The notes below the pieces were generated by a model that saw only the letters and a program-made list of their open reading frames with translations, made no database searches and was not told the DNA's origin. A program made the translations under genes and the position numbers. From positions 1-59,785 of the forward strand of contig ONJT01000010.1 of the NCBI GenBank assembly GCA_900318245.1: a stretch of DNA of 59,785 nucleotides, in the 5' to 3' direction. Source of the stretch: an uncultured Bacteroidales bacterium. Its GTDB lineage: Bacteria > Bacteroidota > Bacteroidia > Bacteroidales > Paludibacteraceae. Positions 1-6,388 of the stretch are shown here, piece by piece. Position 1 is the stretch's first letter, and each line of letters starts with the position of its first letter.

Positions 1-98
1 TTAGCCTCCTCGATGGAAGCGATACCGTTAGCGTTCAGAGCGGCGAGAATCTGTTTCTCGCGGCGGTCTTGCGACTCAAATTTTACTTCACGAATCAT
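1..98 (-). CDS. GGGtGRT family protein, N-terminal fragment (cut by window edge)
   Basis: Only the first 32 codons are present; the frame is open to the window edge. The start MIREVKFESQDRR, followed by a stretch ending in GIASIEEA, resembles my memory of the N-terminus of GGGtGRT proteins, a family of unknown activity that usually follows a NifU-like scaffold gene in Bacteroidales. It lies 12 bases downstream of such a gene on the same strand, and the gap holds a clear purine-rich ribosome site (ggagga) that supports this ATG. Co-transcription with the scaffold gene is inferred. The namesake motif lies outside the window, so the family call rests on the N-terminus and the neighbour. Confidence 0.6.
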   Translation of the reverse strand, partial: MIREVKFESQDRREKQILAALNANGIASIEEA

Positions 99-110
99 AA
101 CGTCTCCTCC

Positions 111-812
111 TTAGTTTTTGCGTGGATCAATCGATTTAACTGCACCTTGCTCTTTGGTCGTGCGGCCATACGTACCGGTAACGCTCTTCAGCGCCTCGTC
201 TGCCGGAACACCCTTCTTGATGGCGTCCATGAACTTGCCCATGTGAACGTACTCGTATCCGCAAACCTCATTGTCCTCGTCGAGGAACTCCTTGGTGATG
301 TAACCTTCGGTGAGCTGCAGGTAACGAACGCCCTTAGCCTTGGTGGAGTAGAGTGTACCGCACTGGCTAACAAGGCCCTTACCGAGGTCTTCCAGACCTG
401 CACCGATGGTCAGACCGCCCTCCGAGAACGCACTCTGCGTACGACCGTAAACGATCTGCAGGAACAACTCGCGCATTGCCGTGTTGATAGCGTCGCAAAC
501 GAGGTCGGTGTTCAGTGCCTCGAGAATCGTCTTGCCCGGCAGGATCTCAGCAGCCATAGCAGCCGAGTGAGTCATACCCGAGCAACCGATGGTCTCTACG
601 AGTGCCTCTTCGATAACACCGTCTTTTACATTCAGACTCAGCTTGCAGCAACCTTGTTGAGGTGCACACCAGCCGATACCGTGCGTCATACCCGAGATGT
701 CCTTGATCTCAGTAGCCTTCACCCATTTGCCCTCTTCGGGAATAGGCGCCGGTCCGTGCTTCGGACCCTTCGCTACAACGCACATTTCTTGTACTTCTTT
801 CGAATAAATCAT
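111..812 (-). CDS. NifU-like iron-sulfur cluster assembly scaffold protein
   Basis: A 233-residue cytoplasmic protein related to the NifU N-terminal (IscU-like) scaffold fold, which holds nascent Fe-S clusters on cysteines. Candidate ligands visible are Cys49, Cys55/56, Cys77 in ETIGCSGMTHS and Cys106. It is longer than ordinary IscU (about 130 residues), with an extra C-terminal half, as is usual for the Bacteroidales form paired with GGGtGRT proteins. It is the first gene of a two-gene unit with a good promoter 46 bases upstream. Role in Fe-S assembly is inferred from family; which apo-proteins it serves is unknown. The long open frame on the opposite strand is a shadow. Confidence 0.8.
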   Translation of the reverse strand: MIYSKEVQEMCVVAKGPKHGPAPIPEEGKWVKATEIKDISGMTHGIGWCAPQQGCCKLSLNVKDGVIEEALVETIGCSGMTHSAAMAAEILPGKTILEALNTDLVCDAINTAMRELFLQIVYGRTQSAFSEGGLTIGAGLEDLGKGLVSQCGTLYSTKAKGVRYLQLTEGYITKEFLDEDNEVCGYEYVHMGKFMDAIKKGVPADEALKSVTGTYGRTTKEQGAVKSIDPRKN

Positions 813-857
813 GTGTTTAAAATATTGTTTGTTAATGGAATTCTTAAAAACCGGCTA

Positions 858-889
858 CAAAATTACAAATAATTTTGCATATACGCAAA
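858..889 (-). promoter_or_regulatory. Bacteroidota-type promoter of the NifU-like gene
   Basis: On the minus strand TTTG (886-889) is followed after 20 bases by TAATTTTG (858-865), matching the -33 TTTG / -7 TAnnTTTG pattern. The start codon is 46 bases further on. Confidence 0.75.
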
Positions 890-936
890 TAAAAACTTAT
901 TTTTTTATAAAATTCGTAAAAAATGAAGAGAAATTA

Positions 937-1440
937 TTATAAATCAGGCAATTGTTTGAGACTTTTCTCGCGGATGATGGCTTGAATGAAGTTGTCTAGT
1001 TTGACATATTGCTTACGCCGGAGGACGCTGGCTCCAGGGCGCAATGTCTTCTCGAAAGGCGCTTCCGGATCGGGTCGCTTGAATTGGGCATAGAAGCGCT
1101 TGCGGTAATCCTCTAATTCGGCGCGCAGGTTCATAATGTGTGTACGCTCTTCGGCGGTCATTGCAGACAGGTCTTCGTCTGTGATCTTGGCGGAGTTGAT
1201 GATAGCAGAGGAGAGTTGCTTCGTTTGGGCAAAGAGCTGGATGTTTGCGAGTTCAGCTCCTTTGGGCGGAGTTTTCTCATAATCGCGGGGATTGACAATC
1301 TTATAGGACTCCTGAACGCCCTCTTTAAGGACTGTTCCGCTGGGTGCGCGGTACTTCTTTTTTCGCATGATAATACCGCTTCCTTTTTCGAATTCCCCGT
1401 TCATTTCTTTTACGGGGGCATAAAACTTAATTTTGGTCAT
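937..1440 (-). CDS. Unrecognised conserved-looking protein, 167 residues
   Basis: I do not recognise the family. The protein is soluble, basic and without a signal peptide: an N-terminal part rich in Lys/Arg (MRKKKYRAP), a central predicted helical, charged stretch (about 90-130: AEERTHIMNLRAELEDYR) and a C-terminal basic helix. Codon use and base composition look like a real gene. It stands alone: about 300 bases upstream lies a strong minus-strand promoter, and in between an array of 11-bp repeats. That implies either a very long leader or a separate non-coding transcript. No catalytic motif is visible, and no function is proposed. Confidence 0.6.
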   Translation of the reverse strand: MTKIKFYAPVKEMNGEFEKGSGIIMRKKKYRAPSGTVLKEGVQESYKIVNPRDYEKTPPKGAELANIQLFAQTKQLSSAIINSAKITDEDLSAMTAEERTHIMNLRAELEDYRKRFYAQFKRPDPEAPFEKTLRPGASVLRRKQYVKLDNFIQAIIREKSLKQLPDL

Positions 1441-1739
1441 ATTTTGGCACGATTTTTGTAGTATATATTATTGAGTATCAGCACGTTACGCCAATCTGGC
1501 AGTTCTTGGTAATATTTGGCAGCTTCTCGTGCAAATCTCTGGTTCATCCGAGATAAACATCCCTCAAATCACACAGAAACGACACTGTAATCACCCTGAA
1601 ATCACCCCCTTTATCCTGTATTTTAGCCCTACAAAACCTCGATTGCACATCGAGGGGAATTCGTTGCGCCTATGAGAGGCTATTGGATGTCAGCAATGTG
1701 TCAGTTGAGACGAGGGTAAATCACTTCTCAATTTGGGTG
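1441..1739 (-). other. Gene-free leader region downstream of a strong promoter
   Basis: About 300 bases without an open frame lie between the promoter at 1740-1771 and the gene ending its 5' side at 1440. The stretch contains four 11-bp direct repeats (1566-1609). It could be a long 5' untranslated leader or a small RNA gene. The sequence alone does not decide. Confidence 0.4.
1566..1609. repeat. Four-unit 11-bp tandem array (aaatcaccctg-like)
   Basis: Units of exactly 11 bp: aaatcacacag, aaacgacactg, taatcaccctg, aaatcaccccc. It belongs to the class of short-period arrays seen repeatedly in this window. Confidence 0.75.
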
Positions 1740-1771
1740 CAAAGGTACAACAAAAAAATGACATTTCCAAA
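1740..1771 (-). promoter_or_regulatory. Strong Bacteroidota promoter facing left
   Basis: Minus strand: TTTG (1768-1771), 20-base spacer, TACCTTTG (1740-1747). The spacer contains TGTCA 11 bases before TACC. The stretch from TGTCA through TACCTTTGCA is identical over 26 bases to the promoter at 5122-5153. The T-rich spacer is also the T-tract of the terminator hairpin of the HTH gene. Confidence 0.85.
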
Positions 1772-1794
1772 TTTTTGTCTTTAGAAATGTCATT
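1750..1794 (-). terminator. Intrinsic terminator of the HTH gene, fused to the next promoter
   Basis: A perfect 11-bp inverted repeat (AATGACATTTC 1757-1767 / GAAATGTCATT 1784-1794, 16-base loop) is followed on the minus strand by seven T (1750-1756), just after the HTH gene stop. The T-tract lies inside the spacer of the following promoter. Confidence 0.7.
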
Positions 1795-1815
1795 AAAATT
1801 GAAAAAAAGAAAAAA

Positions 1816-2121
1816 TTACCATAGAGCCACGCGGCCAATGGAAGGAATGTCCAGAGAGACTTTCTGGTTAAGAGCTTTGAATAACCGTGCAATAGTGGAA
1901 ATAGTCAGATTCTTGCCATTTCCCAGACGAGAGATTTGTGCTTTTTGAACACCAACCATCTCTCCCAATTGTTCTTGGGAAAGGGATTGCGCTTGGCGAG
2001 CTTTCCGAATAGCGTCGCCGACGAGCATCAACTCGACTTGCTCGTCATATTCATCACGTGCCGGCGTGCCTTTTGCACCGACGTGCTTATCAACCATTTG
2101 TTCTTGGGTGTAGAAATTCAT
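1816..2121 (-). CDS. XRE-family HTH protein, HigA-like orphan antitoxin
   Basis: A 101-residue DNA-binding protein. Residues 36-88 form an XRE helix-turn-helix (LSQEQLGEMVGVQKAQISRL). The N-terminal 35 residues (MNFYTQEQMVDKHVGAKGTP) match the short leader of Bacteroidales HigA-type antitoxins, which decides the start: the ATG at 2119-2121 lies just downstream of a TACCTTTG promoter, and the upstream in-frame extension would include that promoter. The usual HigB/RelE toxin gene is not present on either side, so it looks like an orphan repressor or the survivor of a toxin-antitoxin pair. The position after the recognition helix is SRLGNGKN, where relatives commonly carry Glu in place of the first Gly. 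Confidence 0.8.
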   Translation of the reverse strand: MNFYTQEQMVDKHVGAKGTPARDEYDEQVELMLVGDAIRKARQAQSLSQEQLGEMVGVQKAQISRLGNGKNLTISTIARLFKALNQKVSLDIPSIGRVALW

Positions 2122-2138
2122 ATTTTTTAAAATCACTG

Positions 2139-2171
2139 CAAAGGTACACAAAAGTTTCCATATACAGAAAC
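2139..2171 (-). promoter_or_regulatory. Promoter of the HTH gene with overlapping palindrome
   Basis: TACCTTTG on the minus strand at 2139-2146, no good TTTG at -33. In its place lies an inverted repeat GTTTC (2154-2158) / GAAAC (2167-2171), a plausible operator for autoregulation by the HTH protein. This is inferred from position only. Confidence 0.6.
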
Positions 2172-2224
2172 ATTTTTGCAAAAAAATGCAATTTATTTAC
2201 GTTTTTTCTGAAATATGCAAGATT

Positions 2225-2983
2225 TTACTTTTTCTTTTTGCGTTTTTTGTCGTTTTGTGATTCGCTATTTGGCACTCGACCTCTTTCGTGTTTCTTTTGG
2301 TAATGCGATACAAATCGCAGGCTATCGTGATAAACAAAACAAGACAACATGTCTTCACCTACTTTCTTTAAAAATAAAGCATCAACATTAGGAATCGCAT
2401 AAGATTTTGATATGATAATATTATAACTGCTGCCCTTCTTTGGAAACGGTATTTGAGGGTGGAAACCGCCTTCTATAAAGACAACAAGTATATCCGGCGA
2501 ATATTTAATTTCCACATGTCCTATACTGTCCGTATAGTATTTAGTTATGATTCCATCTTCAGAATATACGTATAGCAAACCGCTTTTTATTGGGAGGGTA
2601 TCTCTTGTCGCTGGTGCAATTTCTAAAAGATCAACTAATATTATAGAATCAGTCGTCACATTTGGAACACACGAATAATTCACATTATGAGGAACAAGAG
2701 AAATATAATTTCCTCTATTGCTCCATGTCCCTTCAATAATTCCTTCAATAGTTTTGCCTCCCACATCGTAGAATCTACTACCTTTCAGTATATAACTACT
2801 ATCTGGGGACACTAGCAAACTATCCCATACATTTTGACTTGGTTCTGTATTTCGACGTTTATCTGAATTTAACCTCCAATAATACTTTCCTGGATTCCAA
2901 ACATATAAGCCTTCTATAGGGGGTGTCGATGCCCATAATTGATGGCATATGAGAACAAACCATAAAATTAATAATCTTTTCAT
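2225..2983 (-). CDS. Secreted protein of unknown function, 252 residues
   Basis: The N-terminus MKRLLILWFVLICHQLWAS is a typical signal peptide, so the protein should leave the cytoplasm. The mature part is beta-rich with many Tyr, Asn and Ser, contains lipocalin- or TolB-like short strands (SYILKGSRFYDVGG), and ends in a Lys/Arg-rich tail (NDKKRKKKK). No known domain is recognised. Base composition is clearly AT-richer than the housekeeping genes of the window, which suggests acquisition. A second, out-of-frame open frame overlaps its first 125 bases and seems to be a remnant of another gene. Confidence 0.65.
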   Translation of the reverse strand: MKRLLILWFVLICHQLWASTPPIEGLYVWNPGKYYWRLNSDKRRNTEPSQNVWDSLLVSPDSSYILKGSRFYDVGGKTIEGIIEGTWSNRGNYISLVPHNVNYSCVPNVTTDSIILVDLLEIAPATRDTLPIKSGLLYVYSEDGIITKYYTDSIGHVEIKYSPDILVVFIEGGFHPQIPFPKKGSSYNIIISKSYAIPNVDALFLKKVGEDMLSCFVYHDSLRFVSHYQKKHERGRVPNSESQNDKKRKKKK

Positions 2984-3151
2984 CTTGTGAATCTTTCTTT
3001 ATCTGTCCTTCCGTTCGCAGAAGCTTTTTACTCTCTTTGGGCCGTTTATATGCAATCATTTTCCCATTCTTATCATACAAATACCATTTCCCGTTTTCCC
3101 GCAAACCACCAGCAAGAGCTTTGCCAAAACAATCAAAAATACCTCTTTCAT
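2859..3151 (-). pseudogene. Probable broken small lipoprotein or MORN-like gene remnant
   Basis: An ATG at 3149-3151 begins a lipoprotein-like leader (MKEVFLIVLAKLLLVVCG) that soon reaches a stop. In another frame the same stretch continues as a coding-like sequence (RENGKWYLYDKNGKMIAYKR) that runs out of frame into the next gene, to 2859. A single frameshift near 3095-3105 would join them. I read this as a decayed gene whose 3' part was lost, but a chance open frame cannot be excluded. Confidence 0.35.
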
Positions 3152-3258
3152 CGTGATAAAAAAATTAATTAAACCGAAAAAATACTGTTTTTTTACTTTA
3201 AAAGAGGTGGTTGGCTGTCAATCAGGCACTCTCACGCTACTTTAATCATATCAATCGA

Positions 3259-3654
3259 TTAAATGCTTTCCTTTTTTCTTAATTGTTGAATAAGCCACCT
3301 TTTAAACTGGTGATCTCCTTTTGATCTTTTTACATTACGAATACATTTTCCTACATCAATATCGTCATTAACTGGATTTTGTAGTTCATTGGCAATTTTA
3401 TTTGCGTTTGCTTCGTTCATGCATTTGTTTAAGAAAGATACAAATTCAGTGCTTTTTTCCGATGCCAATCGGCAGAACATGTATTCATTTCGCATTTCTA
3501 ATATTTCTACATTTGTATCGAGTGAATCAGCATACCATTGAATCCAAATTGAATCTGATATATTGTAGCACATTGAACAATTATCATTTGCATACATTAT
3601 CTGTACATTGCATGCTATGATTGAGACTAATAAGTATATTAATGCTTTCTTCAT
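3259..3654 (-). CDS. Small secreted protein of unknown function, 131 residues
   Basis: A signal peptide (MKKALIYLLVSIIACNVQIMYA) precedes about 110 residues. These include Cys-x-x-Cys (CSMC) near the mature N-terminus, a Trp-rich strand (SIWIQWYADSLD) and a basic C-terminal helix (HQFKRWLIQQLRKK). No domain is recognised. The start fits an A-rich leader (aaaagaa) directly before the ATG. It lies in the AT-rich accessory patch between two other exported proteins, all on the minus strand but separated by gaps with hairpins, so joint transcription is uncertain. Confidence 0.6.
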   Translation of the reverse strand: MKKALIYLLVSIIACNVQIMYANDNCSMCYNISDSIWIQWYADSLDTNVEILEMRNEYMFCRLASEKSTEFVSFLNKCMNEANANKIANELQNPVNDDIDVGKCIRNVKRSKGDHQFKRWLIQQLRKKESI

Positions 3655-3670
3655 TTCTTTTTCTCTTTTT

Positions 3671-3702
3671 AGTACTGAAGCGAAAGTTAACGCATCAGTA
3701 CT
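3671..3702. repeat. Inverted repeat AGTACTGA/TCAGTACT before the 131-residue gene
   Basis: AGTACTGA (3671-3678) and TCAGTACT (3695-3702), extended by GC/GC past one mismatch. No T-tract follows on either strand, so an operator is more likely than a terminator. It lies 17 bases upstream of the start codon. Confidence 0.6.
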
Positions 3703-3742
3703 AATGTTTTATTTCACTTCTTGCCCGGTGAGCATATAGGTC

Positions 3743-4198
3743 TTATTGCCTTTTCATCACAAAATCAGCCTGTACGTGTCCGTCACGAACAACATACCAT
3801 TGCGTACCCTCCGGATAACGATGTCGAACCTCTACAGAGAAGGTTTTTGTCTGCGTCTCGTATATGCCGGCAGTATCCTTTGCTGTGAGAGTTAGTTCTT
3901 CGGGAAACTCCACATCTTCCCATCGGTCATATTTAGAGGCAATCGGGAAACCGAAATGGCCCTCCTTATCCGAATAGCAAAGATCTGCATAATAAAAACT
4001 CCATACCTCTGAACTAACTTTAGGATCATTTACCGTGATCTTGATGGATCGAATCGGCTGATTCGCATCATCAGTAACACTTCCCGTGATCGTAAACTGT
4101 GAGGGCGCCGGAGCAACTGTCGGATCGCCATCTGTTTGCTTGTGCTCACATGCCACCAGCGAGAGCATAGCTAATGCTGTTAATAAAATCTTTTTCAT
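3743..4198 (-). CDS. Lipoprotein with carboxypeptidase-regulatory-like domain
   Basis: A 151-residue predicted outer-membrane lipoprotein. The signal MKKILLTALAMLSLVAC ends in a lipobox with Cys17. Residues about 38-120 read like one Ig-like carboxypeptidase-regulatory domain (TGSVTDDANQPIRSIKITV), common in Bacteroidota surface proteins. I chose the ATG at 4196-4198 because it starts the lipoprotein signal and lies 27 bases after a TAATTTTG promoter; a longer upstream frame would run through that promoter. It resembles the small lipoproteins that accompany radical-SAM enzymes in this phylum, but no such enzyme is in the window, so that link is weak. Confidence 0.7.
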   Translation of the reverse strand: MKKILLTALAMLSLVACEHKQTDGDPTVAPAPSQFTITGSVTDDANQPIRSIKITVNDPKVSSEVWSFYYADLCYSDKEGHFGFPIASKYDRWEDVEFPEELTLTAKDTAGIYETQTKTFSVEVRHRYPEGTQWYVVRDGHVQADFVMKRQ

Positions 4199-4224
4199 AA
4201 TGATAAAAGTTTTAATTTGCGCTG

Positions 4225-4256
4225 CAAAATTACTGCTTTTTAGGCAGATATGCAAG
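4225..4256 (-). promoter_or_regulatory. Promoter of the lipoprotein gene
   Basis: Minus strand: CTTG (4253-4256), 20-base spacer, TAATTTTG (4225-4232), then 26 bases to the start codon. Confidence 0.7.
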
Positions 4257-4350
4257 TCAATTCAATTATTGCCTACTCTTTATCGGATTTTCGGCTTTCT
4301 CCGTTTATTGAATAGTTTACACAAATACACACGAAAAAACGTGAGGCTTG

Positions 4351-4503
4351 TTAGCTTCAATCTGGGTGCTTGAGGTTCTCGACTACCTAATAAGACCAAA
4401 TATCTACAGAACAAGACTCACGTACACACGTGAGCATAAAAGCCTTGTTCTTGGTCTTATTGGTTTGAAACTGTCGAGATTTCAAGTACCCAAGTTTTAG
4501 CTT
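4351..4503 (+). ncRNA. Long imperfect hairpin, structured RNA or MITE-like element
   Basis: Nested inverted repeats fold about 130 bases into one rod. The outer stem is 4364-4383 with 4473-4491, then 4386-4399 with 4452-4464, then 4408-4416 with 4444-4452, and a tip CTCACGT-ACAC-ACGTGAG (4418-4435). In the outer stem three pairs are G-T when read on the plus strand (4368/4487, 4374/4481, 4375/4480); on the other strand these would be C-A mismatches. That points to a functional RNA read rightwards. Against this, the element is bounded by a direct repeat TTAGCTT (4351-4357 and 4497-4503), as expected for a small transposable element with target duplication. No clear promoter is seen. Confidence 0.5.
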
Positions 4504-4599
4504 AATGCTTTATTTTATCCATTAGCGCACACTTGCGCTTGTCTTTGCTGTTTACGTCGGCAAGCGACGACCGCAAAACCCTCGCGGCGAAGTAATATG

Positions 4600-4827
4600 C
4601 TATTGTCCTATCTCGTAGAGATATTCGGGAGCCAAATCAGCGCCGTTAGCCCATTCGATAGTAACGGGTGTGAGCGCATATTGAATGAACTGCTCTTTGT
4701 CGCGCAAAGAGCCAAATACCTCACCATGAAGGAGAGGTTCTAAATCAACTACCTTGTGCGCTCCATCACTAAAAGTAAGCGCCAAACGATAATCGCCTTG
4801 ATAATCAACATCTTTTACGCGTAACAT
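4600..4827 (-). CDS. DUF2442 family protein
   Basis: A 75-residue protein with the DUF2442 pattern: an N-terminal VKDVDYQGDYRLALTFSDG strand pair, VDLEPLL, then GVFGSLRD-like and W-x-NGADLAPEYLYE at the end. Pairs of DUF2442 with DUF4160 genes are common in bacteria and are often listed among candidate toxin-antitoxin-like modules, without proof of activity that I know of. It begins 7 bases after the DUF4160 gene and shares its promoter. Function unknown. Confidence 0.8.
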   Translation of the reverse strand: MLRVKDVDYQGDYRLALTFSDGAHKVVDLEPLLHGEVFGSLRDKEQFIQYALTPVTIEWANGADLAPEYLYEIGQ

Positions 4828-4834
4828 AATAATT

Positions 4835-5092
4835 CTATTTTAAAGGTTCTATTCTTCCTATTTGTTTGCCCTGCTGGGCTTTCTCCCACAATGTAAGAAT
4901 CTCTTGTTCGTGCAAATCAATCCATTGATTAACTTTGCTAATTACTTTAGCGGGAGCTTGACCGTCTACAACTCGATCTAAAACACTAATGCTACATTCA
5001 TAATTGCCATATGTAAAATGTACATGTGGTGGATTGTGGTCTTTCCAATACAAGCAGATGATAATTCCGTAAAAACGACTAATCTCGGGCAT
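4835..5092 (-). CDS. DUF4160 family protein
   Basis: An 85-residue protein matching DUF4160: MPEISRFYGIIICLYW, followed by the signature DHNPPHVHFTYG with two His, and a helical end (WIDLHEQEILTLWEKAQQG). The His-rich HNPPHVH motif could bind metal or be catalytic, which is inference. The start is secured by aaggagata shortly before the ATG and by a strong promoter upstream. It is the first gene of the DUF4160-DUF2442 pair. Confidence 0.85.
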   Translation of the reverse strand: MPEISRFYGIIICLYWKDHNPPHVHFTYGNYECSISVLDRVVDGQAPAKVISKVNQWIDLHEQEILTLWEKAQQGKQIGRIEPLK

Positions 5093-5121
5093 AATATCTC
5101 CTTATTAATGATTTTCGGTTG

Positions 5122-5153
5122 CAAAGGTACAACAAAAAAATGACACATGCAAA
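5122..5153 (-). promoter_or_regulatory. Promoter of the DUF4160-DUF2442 pair
   Basis: Minus strand: TTTG (5150-5153), 20-base spacer, TACCTTTG (5122-5129); TGTCA 11 bases before TACC. The sequence from TGTCA onward is identical over 26 bases to that at 1740-1771. Confidence 0.85.
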
Positions 5154-5172
5154 TATTTGTGTCATTTTTTGT
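5132..5172 (-). terminator. Terminator of the GHL10 gene overlapping the next promoter
   Basis: An inverted repeat of 15-16 bases (5132-5147 with 5158-5172, one-base indel, 10-base loop) starts inside the stop region of the glycosyl hydrolase gene. It gives TGACACA...TGTGTCA followed by seven T on the minus strand, inside the promoter of the DUF4160 gene. Confidence 0.7.
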
Positions 5173-6388
5173 AAAATTCGGTGATGGTGTCGCACACATG
5201 CCGGGGATTGCGGAGGAGGGGACGGGTGGAGTAGAAGCACTCGCCGGAGATCTCGGGGATGGTGCGGTTGAGATTCATTTGGCGGCCGATCTCGTTACCG
5301 GTAGCCCAGGGGTTACGGGTTACGGGTGAAGGGTTACGGGTGGCGTTTGGCGTCTCTACGAGACGATAGGGTGCCATGCCGATATAGAGACGGACATTGT
5401 TGGATGGATCGAGTTCGCGGGCACGCTTGATCTCGTTCGCCCACCAATGCGCGAGGACTTCGTAGTCCGCCACTTTCTTGCCGATCTCCCAGTAGAGTTG
5501 AGGCAGGACATAGTCTATCCAGCCGGCCTGAATCCACAGACGGATGTTGGCGTATAGGTCATCGTAATTGGTGATGCCGGCTTTGGTTGCGCTACCCGTC
5601 GAGTCGACGTCTGCGTTCCGCCACACGCCGAAAGGCGAGATACCGAATTGGACATTGGGTTTGCATTCGCGAATTGTGGCGCTGATGTCCTGAATGGCCA
5701 TATCGACGTTGTTGCGCCGCCATTCCTTGATATCCTCGTACCCGCGCGGAATACGAGCGAAGGTGTGCTCATCGGGAATCGCCTTTCCTCCCACCGGATA
5801 CGGGTAGAAATAATCGTCCATATGGATGGCCTGGATGTCGTAGCGCTCGACGATATCTTGTACAATAGTACAAATCCACTCGCGCGTCTCGTCCAAGCCC
5901 GGGTCAAAATACCACTGTTTGTTATAGCACCAGAACCACTCGGGATGACGCCGCATGAGGTGATTCGGCGCGAGGATAGAGGTGTCGTTCTTTGCCAGAT
6001 TGACGCGGTAGGGATTGAGCCACACATGCACTTCCATATTTCGGGAGTGCGCCTCTTCAATGGTCCATTCCAGCGGATCCCAAGGCGTCTGTTCTCCCCA
6101 ACTGCCTTGCGTGCCGGTCAGCCAATGCGCGACGGGTTCTAACTCGCTGGAATAGAGCGCGTCCGAAGTAGGGCGAACCTGGAAGATGATAGCGTTGATG
6201 CCGAGACTCTCTAGCGAATCGAGTATCCAGACCATCTCCGATTGCTGCAGTTCGGTGTTGCCCACCGCTTCGGGCGAGGGCCAATCGATGTTCGCAACCG
6301 TCGCGATCCACGCGCCGCGGAAAGCGATCTCGGCATTTACCGAGAGCGTAAGAAGCAGCAATAGGAATATGTTACGCAATTTGGCCAT
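5162..6388 (-). CDS. GHL10 family glycosyl hydrolase (DigH/YngK-like), exported
   Basis: A 408-residue protein with an N-terminal signal (MAKLRNIFLLLLLTLSVNA) and one GHL10 (DUF187) TIM-barrel domain from about 22 to 370. The family start FRGAWIATVANIDWPS, the strand FQVRPTSDALY, HVWLNPYR and the acidic IHMDDYFYPYP are visible; the two Asp are candidate catalytic residues. Relatives such as E. coli DigH cleave denuded peptidoglycan glycan strands, so a cell-wall role is likely. The start overlaps the end of recF by 17 bases, implying translation coupling. A five-unit heptamer array (5311-5345) is inserted in frame near the C-terminus (ATRNPSPVTRNPWAT). The gene ends in a hairpin terminator. 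Confidence 0.85.
   Translation of the reverse strand: MAKLRNIFLLLLLTLSVNAEIAFRGAWIATVANIDWPSPEAVGNTELQQSEMVWILDSLESLGINAIIFQVRPTSDALYSSELEPVAHWLTGTQGSWGEQTPWDPLEWTIEEAHSRNMEVHVWLNPYRVNLAKNDTSILAPNHLMRRHPEWFWCYNKQWYFDPGLDETREWICTIVQDIVERYDIQAIHMDDYFYPYPVGGKAIPDEHTFARIPRGYEDIKEWRRNNVDMAIQDISATIRECKPNVQFGISPFGVWRNADVDSTGSATKAGITNYDDLYANIRLWIQAGWIDYVLPQLYWEIGKKVADYEVLAHWWANEIKRARELDPSNNVRLYIGMAPYRLVETPNATRNPSPVTRNPWATGNEIGRQMNLNRTIPEISGECFYSTRPLLRNPRHVCDTITEFYKK
5311..5345. repeat. In-gene 7-bp tandem array (ggttacg) in the GHL10 gene
   Basis: Five consecutive heptamers: ggttacg, ggttacg, ggtgaag, ggttacg, ggtggcg. Total length keeps the frame and encodes a TRNP/SPVTRNP stretch that I would not expect in this family. 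Confidence 0.75.

Noticed and set aside
69-872. 267-codon plus-strand open frame opposite the NifU-like gene
   Set aside because: It is the antisense of a well-supported gene; the peptide has no domain pattern and its start lies in the upstream gene. High-GC third positions explain the open frame.
4351-4503. Integron attC site or group II intron fragment
   Set aside because: No canonical core sites, no integrase or reverse transcriptase near; the hairpin has nearly continuous pairing.
5311-5345. GGGTTACGGG repeats as a telomere-like or replication signal
   Set aside because: They lie inside the coding frame of the GHL10 gene, are only five units and resemble other heptamer arrays in the window.
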